A DNA stretch of 64,000 bases from Streptomyces liliifuscus (GTDB lineage: Bacteria; Actinomycetota; Actinomycetes; Streptomycetales; Streptomycetaceae): positions 9,238,001-9,302,000 of the forward strand of contig NZ_CP066831.1 in NCBI RefSeq assembly GCF_016598615.1. The letters run 5' to 3'. The notes under the pieces are model-generated. The model was given only the letters and a program-made list of their open reading frames with translations. It was not told the origin of the DNA and searched no databases. The first letter of the stretch is position 1. Each line of letters begins with the position of its first letter. The translations under genes were made by a program, and so were the position numbers. Positions 24,224 through 33,458 of the stretch are shown here, piece by piece.

Positions 24224-24648
24224 GCACTCCCATCCCGGGCCTCGCCTCGCTGCCCGTACGCGACGCCGTCCGGGTTGCGCTGCTCGCCGACGCCCCGCTG
24301 ATGGACCTCGTCAAGGGTGTCCTCGACTGGGTCCCGGAAAAGCAGGCGTACCCGTACATCCACATGGGCGGCACCGTCGAGACGCCGGACAACGCGCACG
24401 ACCGGCACGCCTCGCAGACCGTCGTCACCCTCGACATCTGGTCGCAGTACCGCGGCTACGCACAGGCCCTGGGAATCGCCGCGCGCGTCATTCAGGCCCT
24501 GGACCACACACCGCTGGTGATCGTCGGCCACGTGCACCGGTGGACGCGGTTCATGTCGATGCAGACCCTCACCGACCCCGAGCCCCCGGGCAACATCCGG
24601 CACGTCCCGATGCAGTTCCGGATCGGCACCGAGGTCGACCCCGCATAA
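24220..24648 (+). CDS. tail terminator-like protein, DUF3168 type
   Basis: This 142-residue product starts at GTG 24220. It matches the DUF3168 layout: an N-terminal helix with VALLADAPLMDLVKGVLDWV, a QTVVTLDIWSQYRGYAQALG strand and helix, and a final FRIG strand. Members cap or join the siphophage tail tube. It is followed by the tail tube gene. Confidence 0.75.
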   Translation: MSTPIPGLASLPVRDAVRVALLADAPLMDLVKGVLDWVPEKQAYPYIHMGGTVETPDNAHDRHASQTVVTLDIWSQYRGYAQALGIAARVIQALDHTPLVIVGHVHRWTRFMSMQTLTDPEPPGNIRHVPMQFRIGTEVDPA

Positions 24649-24672
24649 CCGAACGATCAACAGGAGGACGGC

Positions 24673-25104
24673 ATGGCCGGCATCGACGCATTCGGCACAC
24701 AGTTCCTGCGCGACTCCACCGGGTCGGGCAGCTTCGTGGCGATCGCCAACGTGAGCGACATCTCCGGCCCGGAGCGCTCGCGCGAGGCGATCGAGGTCAC
24801 CGCCCATGACTCGCCGGACAAGTACCGCGAGTTCATCAAGGGCCTCAAGGACGGCGGCGAGGTGACGCTCACCCTCAACTACGACCCGGCCAGCGCCACG
24901 CACAGCGCCCTCGACGCCGACTTCGAGGAGGACACCCTCCGCGACTACCAGGTCGTGCTGCTGCCCGGCGACTCCGACGAGCACACCTGGGATTTCGCCG
25001 GCCTGATCACCGGCCTCAGCGACGCGTTCCCCACCGACGACAAGATGGAACGCGAGGCCACCTTCAAGATCAGCGGCAAGCCGACCCTCACCCCGACCGG
25101 CTGA
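24673..25104 (+). CDS. major tail (tube) protein
   Basis: This 143-residue protein starts at ATG 24673 after CAGGAGGACGGC. It has the tail-tube beta pattern, including VSDISGPERSREAIEVTAHD, the DGGEVTLTLNY strand and FPTDDKMEREATFKISGKP. It polymerises into the tail tube. A good ribosome site and position before the chaperone genes agree with high expression. Confidence 0.85.
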   Translation: MAGIDAFGTQFLRDSTGSGSFVAIANVSDISGPERSREAIEVTAHDSPDKYREFIKGLKDGGEVTLTLNYDPASATHSALDADFEEDTLRDYQVVLLPGDSDEHTWDFAGLITGLSDAFPTDDKMEREATFKISGKPTLTPTG

Positions 25105-25126
25105 TACGACCAGAGAGACGAGAGAC

Positions 25127-25540
25127 ATGAGCAGCCTGAAGGACCTCATCCGCGCCGCGGACGACATCAAATCCCAGGACGACGTGGAGCTCCCCGAGTG
25201 GGCACCGGGGGTCAAGTTCCGTGTCCGCGGCCTGCCGTCGGGCGACTGGGAGGCCTACCAGAACAAGCTCAACAAGATGCGGTTCGAGCAGGGCTCCAAC
25301 GGCGCAGAGATGACGATCAAGTCGAACAAGGCCTGGGTCGTCGCCAAGGCGCTGTACGACCAGGAGACCGACGCCCTCGTGTTCCCGGACGTGACCGAGG
25401 GCGTGTCCATCCTGTCGAAGAAGTCCGCGGGCATCGTCAACGGCCTGTTCAACCTGTGCAAGTTCCTCTCCGACGACGACAAGGACTTCGCGGCCAAGGT
25501 GCGGGATGCCGAGGGAAATTCCGCAGACGGCCAGAGCTGA
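25127..25540 (+). CDS. tail assembly chaperone (gpG-like, unshifted product)
   Basis: The 137-residue product is acidic and helical with the usual features of the first tail chaperone (FRVRGLPSGDWEAYQNKLNK, NKAWVVAKALYDQETDALV). It ends just after a slippery heptamer at 25513-25519. Most ribosomes should stop at 25540; a fraction should shift to make the longer product. It works with the tape measure during tail assembly. Confidence 0.85.
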   Translation: MSSLKDLIRAADDIKSQDDVELPEWAPGVKFRVRGLPSGDWEAYQNKLNKMRFEQGSNGAEMTIKSNKAWVVAKALYDQETDALVFPDVTEGVSILSKKSAGIVNGLFNLCKFLSDDDKDFAAKVRDAEGNSADGQS

Positions 25541-25902
25541 AGCTCCTGTACGACCTGGCCGTCAGTTTCCAGCTGCCCCCGCACGAGGTGATGGAGCGGT
25601 TCACCAATGAGGAGATGATCCGCCTGGTGGCCTACCAGAACCTCTACGGGCCCATCACCCCCGAGCGCCTGGACCTCGTCATTGCCCGCCTCGGCCAGGA
25701 CGTTGTTTCCCCGTGGATGGGGCGCGGCCGCAAGACGAAGCTGCGGGACCACCTGATCGTCTGGTCCCGCAACGCCAAGCCGCAGCGCAGCGGGCGGGAC
25801 CTCCTCGCCGCGGTGAAGGGCATTCAGGCCAAGTACGACGAGCAGGACCAGACCCAGTCCCGCCGCGCCCGCCGCCGTCGGCGCGGCAGTCAGCAGTCGT
25901 AG
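25127..25902 (+). CDS. frameshifted tail assembly chaperone (gpGT-like)
   Basis: A -1 shift at GGGAAAT (25513-25519) joins the upstream frame to the frame ending at 25902, giving about 258 residues: 131 codons, then re-reading base 25519. The T-part (LLYDLAVSFQLPPHEVMERF, then EEMIRLVAYQNLYGPITPER) has no start codon of its own near its beginning, which supports expression only by fusion. Its C-terminus is very basic. In lambda-like phages this minor fusion product loads the tape measure. Confidence 0.85.
25513..25519 (+). other. programmed -1 frameshift site
   Basis: GGGAAAT fits the X-XXY-YYZ rule in the upstream frame (codons GGA and AAT preceded by G). It differs from the lambda G-GT site GGGAAAG only in the last base. 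It lies 21 bases before the in-frame TGA at 25538-25540. The downstream frame continues open for 127 codons with chaperone-like sequence. Confidence 0.85.
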
Positions 25903-25944
25903 CCAGGCCCGCACCCGGGTCTCGATGAGAAACGGGGTGGGCAC

Positions 25945-27987
25945 GTGACGATCCTGGAAGAGCTCCTCGTCCGGCTCGGCGTCGATATGACGGCCGCCGA
26001 GCAGGAAGTCGACCAGGGCGCGGACCGGATCACGCAGGGCCTCGACAGCGTGTCCGCCGACGGCATGGCCCGCAAGATCGACGCAGGGGCGGACCAGGCG
26101 ACCACCGCCCTGGACGGGGTCGGCGAGTCCGCCCGGGACCTGGGCACGGACGCAGAGGCCGGAGCCGCCGGCGTCGAGGGGGCGCTCGGCGGGATCGGCG
26201 GGATGGCGGCCGGCGCCGCCGTCGGCGCGCTGTTCATGCAGGGCCTCAACACCGCCATGGACATGTCGGCCACCACGACCAGCCTCCGCAACGGGCTCGG
26301 CCTCACAGAGCCCGAGGCGGCCCGCGCGGGCGACATCGCGGGCGACGTGTTCACCGCCGGATTCAGCGACTCCATCGCAGGCGCCGGCGACGCGCTCGGC
26401 TCGGTCATCGGCGCCATGGGCGATGTCGGTGACTTCACGAACGCCGAGCTCGCCCAGATGACCAAGAGCGCCATCGCGCTGGGCGACACCTTCCAGATCG
26501 ACATCGCGGACGGGGCCAACGCCGCCGGGGCGCTCATCAAGCAGGGCCTCGTCGCGGACGGCACCGAGGCGTTCGACGTCCTGACCAAGGCGGCGCAGAC
26601 CCTGCCGGCGAACATGGCCGCCGACATCCCGGCGGTCGTCACCGAGTACGGCACGCATTTCAAGCGCATCGGCATCGACGCCGAGCAGGCGTTCGGCATG
26701 ATGTCGCAGTTCGTCCAGGCGGGCGGCCGCGACATCGACCAGGCCGCCGACGTCTTGCATGAATTCGCCCGCATCACCTCCGAGGAGACCCCCCGCGCCG
26801 CGGCCGGTTTCAAGGCGCTCGGCCTGGACGCGGACAAGATGCTGTCCGACATCGGCAAGGGCGGTAAGCCCGCGGCGGACGCGCTCGGCCTGACCCTCGA
26901 CGCTCTGCGCGGTGTGAAGGATCCGGCCAAGCAGGCCGAGCTGGGCGTCGCGCTGTTCGGCGACATGGCGGGCGAGGCAGCCGGCGCGCTGCTGGCGATG
27001 GACCCCGCGTCCGCGGCCGCGGCGAGCGGCATGGACCAGGCGGCCGGCGCCTCGCAGCGGGTCACCGACAGCATGGCCGCGAGCCCGGGGCAGCAGTTCG
27101 AGAGCATCATGCGGACCCTGTCGACGACGCTCGGCGAGCTGCTGCTGCCCGCCCTGCAGTTCGTGGCCGAGCTGTTCGCGCAGCATCCCGCGCTGCTGCA
27201 GATCGCCATCCCGCTGGTGCTCGCGCTCGCGGTCGGCCTGGGCGTTGCGGCGGTCGCTCAGTGGGCGATGAACTCCGCGATGCTCGCCTGGCCGGGGACG
27301 TGGATCATCCTGGCGATCATGGCCGTCATTGCGGTCATCCTCTTGATCGCCACCAAGACGACCTGGTTCCAGGACCTGTGGCGCGCCGTGTGGGGCGGCA
27401 TCAAGGCCGCCGCGCAAGGGGTCGCTTCCTGGTTCTCCGGCACCCTCGTGCCCGGCATCACCGGAGCCTTCAACGCCGTCGGCCGCAAGGCGGGCGACAT
27501 GTGGCGCACCGTGAGGGGCTGGTGGAACCAGCTCATGGGCTTCCTGTCCGGGATCCCCGGGCGCATCGGCCGCATCGCGGGCAACATGTGGGGCGCGATC
27601 CCCCGAGCCTTCCGGGGCGCGATCAACGGCGTGATCGGTGCCTGGAACAACCTGTCGTTCACCATCGGCGGCGGCTCGATCATGGGCGTGGACATCCCCT
27701 CGCTGACCCTGTCGACGCCGAACATCCCCTACCTCGCCAAGGGCGGCATCGCCACCGGCGCCACCCTCGCCATGGTCGGCGAGGGCCCCGAGGACGAGGC
27801 GATCATCCCGCTGTCCCGCCTTGAACACATGATCAACACCGCGTCCGCGCCGTCCGTGGGCAAGGTCCAGCAGCAGCGACTGCTCGTCGGGTTCGAGCCG
27901 GGCGGCGGTGACGCGTTCATCGACTGGCTGATGGCAGTGATCCGGATCCGCTTCGGCGGCGACGTCAACGCGCTCGGGGGGGAATGA
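25945..27987 (+). CDS. tape measure protein
   Basis: This 680-residue product starts at GTG 25945. The N-terminal coiled-coil region (EELLVRLGVDMTAAEQEVDQ and onward) and long Ala/Gly/Asp-rich helices are typical. A hydrophobic cluster at about residues 410-470 includes QIAIPLVLALAVGLGVAAVA and IILAIMAVIAVILLI. It sets tail length; by the usual about 0.15 nm per residue this would give a tail near 100 nm (inference). It follows the frameshifted chaperones as expected. Confidence 0.88.
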   Translation: MTILEELLVRLGVDMTAAEQEVDQGADRITQGLDSVSADGMARKIDAGADQATTALDGVGESARDLGTDAEAGAAGVEGALGGIGGMAAGAAVGALFMQGLNTAMDMSATTTSLRNGLGLTEPEAARAGDIAGDVFTAGFSDSIAGAGDALGSVIGAMGDVGDFTNAELAQMTKSAIALGDTFQIDIADGANAAGALIKQGLVADGTEAFDVLTKAAQTLPANMAADIPAVVTEYGTHFKRIGIDAEQAFGMMSQFVQAGGRDIDQAADVLHEFARITSEETPRAAAGFKALGLDADKMLSDIGKGGKPAADALGLTLDALRGVKDPAKQAELGVALFGDMAGEAAGALLAMDPASAAAASGMDQAAGASQRVTDSMAASPGQQFESIMRTLSTTLGELLLPALQFVAELFAQHPALLQIAIPLVLALAVGLGVAAVAQWAMNSAMLAWPGTWIILAIMAVIAVILLIATKTTWFQDLWRAVWGGIKAAAQGVASWFSGTLVPGITGAFNAVGRKAGDMWRTVRGWWNQLMGFLSGIPGRIGRIAGNMWGAIPRAFRGAINGVIGAWNNLSFTIGGGSIMGVDIPSLTLSTPNIPYLAKGGIATGATLAMVGEGPEDEAIIPLSRLEHMINTASAPSVGKVQQQRLLVGFEPGGGDAFIDWLMAVIRIRFGGDVNALGGE

Positions 27988-27988
27988 A

Positions 27989-30900
27989 GTGGTCAGTCTT
28001 CCGCCGCCCATCTCCGCGGACATCCTCGTCGACGGCGCCTGGCTCCCCGTGTCGGTGCGTACCACCACCCCGATCAGCATCAACCGCGGTGCGTCCTCCG
28101 AGGGCAGCAAGACCCAGCCCGGCAGTGCCGAGCTCGCCCTCGACAACCGCTCCGGCGACCTCTCTCCGCGCGACCCGAACAGCGTGCTGTTCGACAAGAT
28201 CGGCAGGAACACCGGCTTCCGCGTAGGCGTGCACGCGGGCACACCGGACCTCGCCGTGACCGCGGCCGGAGACCGCGCCTCGACCCCCGACGCGGCCGCG
28301 CTGGACCTCACCGGCAGCCTGGACGTGCGGGTCGAGGTCAAGCTCGACGACTGGAACACCGGCACCCTGGTGGAGCTCGCCGGGAAGTACGAGACGGTGG
28401 GCAACCAGCGCTCATGGATGATGTTCGTGAGCGCGACGCAGACCCTGTCCTTCCGCTGGTCCACCAACGGCACCGCCCTGCTGGAGTTCACCTCCGGCGA
28501 TCCCATCCCGGTGCCGGCCTCGGGGCGCATCGCCCTGCGCTCGACAATGGACGCCACCACCAGCAGGGTCACGCACTACACCGCCGAGACGATCGACGGG
28601 CCGTGGACGCAGCTCGCGGTGAGCAGCGGTCCGGGCGCCACCTCTGTGCACTCCGGTACGGCGGCGCTGCAGGTGGGCGACACGAACGCGGCCGGTACGT
28701 TCTTCGCCCCGTCCGGCCACTTCTACGCCTTCCAGCTGCGCGACGGCATCGACGGAAACGTTGTGGCGGACGTCGACTTCACCGCGCAGACGATCGGCGA
28801 CACGTCGTTCACCGACGACGAGGGCCTGACCTGGACCCTGCAGGGCGGCGCCGAGATCACCGACCGCAAGGGGCGGCTGCGCGGCGAGGTCCCGGCCTGG
28901 CCGCCGTCGCGCGACCTGACCGGTGCGGACATCTGGACGGAGATCAGCCCCGCCGGGATCCTGCGCCGCCTCGGCGGGAACAAGCCCCTGCAGTCGGTGC
29001 TGCGCAGGGAGATGACCGCCCCCAGCCGGCCGGTACCCATCGCGTACTGGCCGGCCGAGGACGGCGCGAGCGCCACCCGCATCAGTGCCGCGGTGCGCGC
29101 TCAGCCGATGCGCATCACCGGCGCCCCGGACCTGGCCAGCTTCGAAGGTTTCGCCTGCTCAGACAGGTTGCCCGTCCTCAAGACCGGATCGTCCCTGACC
29201 GGGCCGGTGCCCCGGTACGCGGCGACCGGCCAGACCCAGGTCCGATGGCTCACGTTCATCGACACCGACAGCGAGCCCGCCGGCGCACGCCTCGTCAGCG
29301 TGTGGACCACCGGCAGCGCGGCACGCTGGGACCTGATCTACGGCACCGGCGGCACCCTGCAGCTGAAGGGGTACAACGACGCCGGAACAGAGCTCGTCGA
29401 CGGCGGCGTGTGGGCGGCGACCGCGGGCGGACGGCTGCTGCGCCTGAGTATCGAGTTCGAGCAGGACGGCGCCGACGTCGACTGGAGGTGGGTCACCCTC
29501 GCCGTCGACGCCGCGTCCGGCGGTGTGGTGGGGGGCACCCTCGCCGGTCACACCATCGGTCAGGTCACCCGCGTCATCTTCGCCCCCGACAAGACCCTCG
29601 ACGAGGTCGCCGTCGGACACGTCGCGGTCTACGACGAGATCACGTCCATTCACGACCTCAAGAGCGAGCTCAACGCGTGGCGGGGAGAGCCTGCCGGCCG
29701 CCGCATCCAGCGGCTGTGCGAGGAGAACCAGGTCCCGTTCACCCTGCACCCCTTGCTCGACGACACCCAGCCCATGGGCCGTCAGCGCGTGGACAACCTC
29801 GGCAAGCTGCTGCAGGACTGCGCCGACGCGGACCGCGGCCTCCTCCTGGAGCAGCGCGACGGCCTCGGCCTGACGTACCGGCCGCTCACCGCGCTCTACA
29901 ACCAGGCCCCGGTGCTCACCCTCAACTTCCCCGACGGGGTCATCGGGGCGCCGTTCAAGCCGCTCGACGACGACAAGCTCACCGAGAACGACGTCACCGT
30001 CAAGCGCGTCGACGGGGCCGAGGGGCGCGCGGTCCTGGAGACCGGGCGCCTGTCGGTGCAGGACCCGCCCAACGGGGTCGGCCTGGGCTACGACGTCGAC
30101 CACACCCTGAACGTGGCGAGTGACGTGCAGGTGCTGCCGCTGGCTGGGTGGATCCTGCACCTGGGCACTCACGACGGGATGCGCTACACCAAGATCACGC
30201 TCGACCTGGGTAACTCGCGGGTCTTTGCGATGATCGACGCCATCCTTCAGGCGGACGTCGGCATGATCCTGCGCCTGACCAACCGGCCCGCCGACCACGG
30301 GCCCGACGACGTCGACCTCCTCATCCGCGGCTACAGCGAGGAGATCGGCCCGCAGGCCTGGCGCATCACCTTCGTCTGCGACCCCGGCGAGCCGTACACC
30401 GTCGCCCTCTACGACGGCGACCGCCGCGACACCGCCGGCAGCCAGCTGGCCGCCGCCATCGATGCCGACGACACCACCGCCGACATCCTCACCACCCTCG
30501 GCCCGCTGTGGACCGGCGCCTACCCCTCGCTCACCGCGAACCCCTCCTTCGAGACGAACTTGGCCGGCTGGTCGGCGGCCGGCGGCGTCATCGACCGCGT
30601 GAGCGCCCCGACGCCGAAACCGTTCGACGGCATCTGGGCGCTGTTCTTCGTCCCCGACGGCGTCTCCCAGTTCCCCAACGCAGGCACCGACCAGGTGCCG
30701 GTGACCGTCGGACGCCAGTACGTCGCGTCCGGCTGGCTGCGCTGCTCGACGTCCCGCTCGGTCGCACTGAATGTGAACTGGTTCAACGGCGTCGGGACCT
30801 ACCTGGACACCGCCGCCAACGACGTGCCCGTCGAGGCCGGGACCTGGACCTGGTTCGAGAAGGTCGTCACCCCTGTGGCCAACTCCGTCACCGGGAATCT

Positions 30901-31759
30901 CGCGGCTACCGTGGCAGATTTCCCGCCGGGCACCGACGTGCTGTGGGTCCACCAGGCCACCCTCCGGCCCGCCGGGGGCGTCCCCGAGAACTTCCCCTTC
31001 CGCATCAGGACGGGCGGCGAGGTGAAGACCGTCAACGCCGTCACGCCCGCGGTGGCCGACACGTTCACTCGCACCACCACACCCGGATGGGGAACCCCCG
31101 ACGTCGGCGCGGCATGGGTCAGCACCGGCGGCGCGGCGGGCGATCACTACACCCAGGGCAGCGAGGCCGCCCACCAGCTGACCGCCGTCGACGTCGCCCG
31201 CCTCGACCTCACCCCGGTCGCCGGAACAGACCACGACGTGTGGGCGGACATCGCCACCGCGGCGCTCGCCACCGGTGGCCCCCAGCTCGTCTCCGTCGTC
31301 GCCCGGGCGACGAACGACGCGAACCTCTACATGGCCCAGCTGAGCATCAGCACCTCGCAGGTCATCACGCTGACCCTCCGCAAGCGCGTCGCCGGCGTCG
31401 AGACGCAGTTGGACACGTTCACCACCAGCCTGGTCCACAGCGCCTTCACCTTCTACCGGCTGCGGCTCAAGGTCAGCGGGTCGAAGCTGCAGGCCCGGGT
31501 GCGGCAAGCCAGCGCCTCGGCCACAGGGAACTGGCAGGTGAGCGCGACCGACACCAGCCTCACCACCGGCAGCAATATCGGCATGCGCTCCGTCCGCCAG
31601 ACCGCCAACAGCAACGCGAACCTGATCGTGTCCTTCGACAACATGCAGCTCGTCAACCCGCAGCGGTTCACCGTCGAGCGGTCCGCCAACGGCATCGTCA
31701 AAGCCCACGCCGCCGGATCCGGTGTGGTCCTGGCCAAGCCCGCCATCCGCGCCCTGTAG
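27989..31759 (+). CDS. large minor tail protein with carbohydrate-binding-like modules
   Basis: The GTG at 27989 overlaps nothing but lies one base after the tape measure stop. The 1256-residue protein starts with a siphovirus tail-component-like region (ILVDGAWLPVSVRTTTPISI). It then has LamG-like beta domains (LDVRVEVKLDDWNTGTLVEL) and a hub-like middle (RRIQRLCEENQVPFTLHPLL). Near residue 850 comes a CBM4/9-like module (NPSFETNLAGWSAAGG), followed by a further LamG-like end. It probably forms the tail tip and binds the host wall. Fusion of distal tail and receptor-binding functions would explain the length. Confidence 0.75.
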   Translation: MVSLPPPISADILVDGAWLPVSVRTTTPISINRGASSEGSKTQPGSAELALDNRSGDLSPRDPNSVLFDKIGRNTGFRVGVHAGTPDLAVTAAGDRASTPDAAALDLTGSLDVRVEVKLDDWNTGTLVELAGKYETVGNQRSWMMFVSATQTLSFRWSTNGTALLEFTSGDPIPVPASGRIALRSTMDATTSRVTHYTAETIDGPWTQLAVSSGPGATSVHSGTAALQVGDTNAAGTFFAPSGHFYAFQLRDGIDGNVVADVDFTAQTIGDTSFTDDEGLTWTLQGGAEITDRKGRLRGEVPAWPPSRDLTGADIWTEISPAGILRRLGGNKPLQSVLRREMTAPSRPVPIAYWPAEDGASATRISAAVRAQPMRITGAPDLASFEGFACSDRLPVLKTGSSLTGPVPRYAATGQTQVRWLTFIDTDSEPAGARLVSVWTTGSAARWDLIYGTGGTLQLKGYNDAGTELVDGGVWAATAGGRLLRLSIEFEQDGADVDWRWVTLAVDAASGGVVGGTLAGHTIGQVTRVIFAPDKTLDEVAVGHVAVYDEITSIHDLKSELNAWRGEPAGRRIQRLCEENQVPFTLHPLLDDTQPMGRQRVDNLGKLLQDCADADRGLLLEQRDGLGLTYRPLTALYNQAPVLTLNFPDGVIGAPFKPLDDDKLTENDVTVKRVDGAEGRAVLETGRLSVQDPPNGVGLGYDVDHTLNVASDVQVLPLAGWILHLGTHDGMRYTKITLDLGNSRVFAMIDAILQADVGMILRLTNRPADHGPDDVDLLIRGYSEEIGPQAWRITFVCDPGEPYTVALYDGDRRDTAGSQLAAAIDADDTTADILTTLGPLWTGAYPSLTANPSFETNLAGWSAAGGVIDRVSAPTPKPFDGIWALFFVPDGVSQFPNAGTDQVPVTVGRQYVASGWLRCSTSRSVALNVNWFNGVGTYLDTAANDVPVEAGTWTWFEKVVTPVANSVTGNLAATVADFPPGTDVLWVHQATLRPAGGVPENFPFRIRTGGEVKTVNAVTPAVADTFTRTTTPGWGTPDVGAAWVSTGGAAGDHYTQGSEAAHQLTAVDVARLDLTPVAGTDHDVWADIATAALATGGPQLVSVVARATNDANLYMAQLSISTSQVITLTLRKRVAGVETQLDTFTTSLVHSAFTFYRLRLKVSGSKLQARVRQASASATGNWQVSATDTSLTTGSNIGMRSVRQTANSNANLIVSFDNMQLVNPQRFTVERSANGIVKAHAAGSGVVLAKPAIRAL

Positions 31760-31771
31760 GAAGGAGCGACC

Positions 31772-32239
31772 GTGCCCGATCTGCTGGCCGGATCCAAGAT
31801 CAAGGCCCTCGACCACACGCCCACGGTCTACGCCCTGGACGGCACCGTCATCGCCAATATCACCGAGGTCACCTATACCGTCGGAACACCGGAGGTCGGC
31901 GTGACCTTCACCGCGCCGACCACCGGCCGCGTGACGATCAGCGTGGGCGGGGGCCTGCGCAACAACGCCGCCAACGCCGACCGGGTGGCGCTCGCCCCGC
32001 AGGTGTTCGAGGACGACTCCTCGGGTCTTGAGGTCCTCGCGCCCACGGTGCTGCGCGGCGTGTCCTCCGAGGGCATCGCGACTGCCGGCGATTTCGCCTA
32101 CCGCGGCCGCACGTCCATGCTCGACGGACTCACGCCCGGCCAGGAGTACTACGCCCGCGTCATGTACATCAAGTTCGGCACGGCCGGCAGCACCCCCGAC
32201 ATCACGGCCCGCGACATCCTCGTCGAACCTGCCTCCTGA
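31772..32239 (+). CDS. small tail-tip or fibre protein
   Basis: GTG 31772 follows AAGGAGCGACC. The 155-residue product is beta-rich, with an FTAPTTGRVTISVGGGLRNN segment and a fibronectin-like strand pattern ending in GQEYYARVMYIKFGTAGSTP. Position after the minor tail protein and before the lysis genes suggests a tail-tip part. Confidence 0.6.
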   Translation: MPDLLAGSKIKALDHTPTVYALDGTVIANITEVTYTVGTPEVGVTFTAPTTGRVTISVGGGLRNNAANADRVALAPQVFEDDSSGLEVLAPTVLRGVSSEGIATAGDFAYRGRTSMLDGLTPGQEYYARVMYIKFGTAGSTPDITARDILVEPAS

Positions 32240-32261
32240 CCCCGGCACCCGATCGCTCCAC

Positions 32262-32290
32262 AGCCCCGGAACCACCCCGGTCCCGGGGCT
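32262..32290 (+). terminator. hairpin after tail genes
   Basis: Arms AGCCCCGG (32262-32269) and CCGGGGCT (32283-32290) enclose 13 nt and are followed by TCTT, the best intrinsic-terminator shape in the prophage. It separates the tail and lysis genes. Confidence 0.6.
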
Positions 32291-32316
32291 TCTTGCTGCC
32301 CAAGGAGGGCCCGCCG

Positions 32317-33228
32317 ATGTCCACCAAGCCACTGACCCCAACCGCCCTCGTCGACGCCCTGCGATCCGCGGGCCTGGTCGTCGTCGAGGTCGGCGACTGG
32401 GAGAACCACAACCGCAACCACAAAGGCCCGTGGGGGCCGGTGCACGGCGTGATGTTCCACCACACCGTGACCTCCGGCTCGGCCCGCACCGTCCAGATCT
32501 GCCGCGACGGATACAGCGGCCTGCCCGGGCCGCTGTCCCACGGCGTCATCACCAAGGACGGCAAGGTCCACCTCGTCGGCCACGGCCGCGCCAACCACGC
32601 AGGCCTGGGCGACGGCGACGTGCTCCAGGCGGTCATCGCCGAGCGGACGCTGCCGGTCGACAACGAGGCGGGCACCGACGGCAACAGGTACTTCTACGGC
32701 TTCGAGTGCGAGAACCTCGGCGACGGCGAGGACCCCTGGCCGCCCGCCCAATTGCTCGCCATCGAGCGGACCGCCGCGGCGATCTGCAGGGCACACGGCT
32801 GGACGGCCGCGTCCGTCATCCGCCACCTCGACTGGCAGCCCGGAAAGAGCGACCCCCGCGGCGTCGACTGGACGTCGATGCGGTCCCGGATCGCGAAGCG
32901 GCTCGACTCGCCCAAGCCAGCGCCTACGCCCGCGCCGACGACGCCGACGGTGAGCCTGTCCCGGCTCCGTACGGCAGCTCGCACCGACCCGCCAAAGAAG
33001 GGCACCCCGCGGTCGTACGGCGGCGTCGAGACGGTCGAGGTCGCGCTCGTCGACGAGGGCCTCCTCGCCCGCGCCTACGGCGACGGCCACTGGGGCACGA
33101 CGACCACGCCCGCCTACGCCGCGTGGCAGCGGCGCTGCGGCTACACAGGCGCGGCCGCCGACGGATACCCCGGGCTCGCCAGCCTGCGAAGCCTGGGTCT
33201 CAAGCACGGATTCAAGGTGGTGGACTGA
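32317..33228 (+). CDS. endolysin: N-acetylmuramoyl-L-alanine amidase with wall-binding domain
   Basis: The 303-residue product starts at ATG 32317 after AAGGAGGGC. The amidase_2 domain (residues about 12-195) shows the zinc-ligand pattern: VMFHHTVTSG for the first His, and VIRHLDWQPGKSDPRGVDW with the last His and the usual Asp/Lys. A Pro/Thr linker precedes a peptidoglycan-binding-like C-terminus (LLARAYGDGHWGTTTTPAYA and onward). No signal peptide is seen, so the holins downstream should release it. Confidence 0.9.
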   Translation: MSTKPLTPTALVDALRSAGLVVVEVGDWENHNRNHKGPWGPVHGVMFHHTVTSGSARTVQICRDGYSGLPGPLSHGVITKDGKVHLVGHGRANHAGLGDGDVLQAVIAERTLPVDNEAGTDGNRYFYGFECENLGDGEDPWPPAQLLAIERTAAAICRAHGWTAASVIRHLDWQPGKSDPRGVDWTSMRSRIAKRLDSPKPAPTPAPTTPTVSLSRLRTAARTDPPKKGTPRSYGGVETVEVALVDEGLLARAYGDGHWGTTTTPAYAAWQRRCGYTGAAADGYPGLASLRSLGLKHGFKVVD

Positions 33229-33230
33229 TC

Positions 33231-33458
33231 ATGAAGGATTCGACGAAGCGCACTACGCGTACGGCCCTGCAGACGACTGTCGGCGTGGCCGCGATGCTGC
33301 CCGGCATCGTCACCGCCTCGGGCATCCCCGAATCGCTCCCGTGGGTCGGCGGCGCGCTCGCCATCGCTGCGGGCCTGACCCGAGTGATGGCGCTCCCCGG
33401 TGTGCAGCGGCTGCTGCCCAGCTGGCTGCGCACCGATGATGCCGGGAGCCGGGAGTGA
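33231..33458 (+). CDS. probable holin
   Basis: This 75-residue protein directly follows the endolysin. It has hydrophobic segments at about 17-33 and 37-55 (TTVGVAAMLPGIVTASGIPE, VGGALAIAAGLTRVMAL) with charged ends, the size and topology of small holins. Overlap with the next start couples it to the second lysis gene. Confidence 0.7.
   Translation: MKDSTKRTTRTALQTTVGVAAMLPGIVTASGIPESLPWVGGALAIAAGLTRVMALPGVQRLLPSWLRTDDAGSRE

Noticed and set aside
25903..25944. Independent start for the second tail chaperone frame
   Set aside because: The open -1 frame has upstream start codons only inside the first chaperone gene and no ribosome site; the frameshift explains its expression better.
25255..28572. 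A very long leftward open frame (1105 codons) opposite the tail genes
   Set aside because: It is the mirror of strongly codon-biased rightward genes in high-GC DNA. The rightward frames encode recognisable tail proteins and the leftward protein has only low-complexity Ala/Arg/Gly content.
29159..32341. A leftward open frame of 1060 codons opposite the minor tail gene
   Set aside because: Same reason: composition shadow of the tail gene, no domains, no ribosome site.
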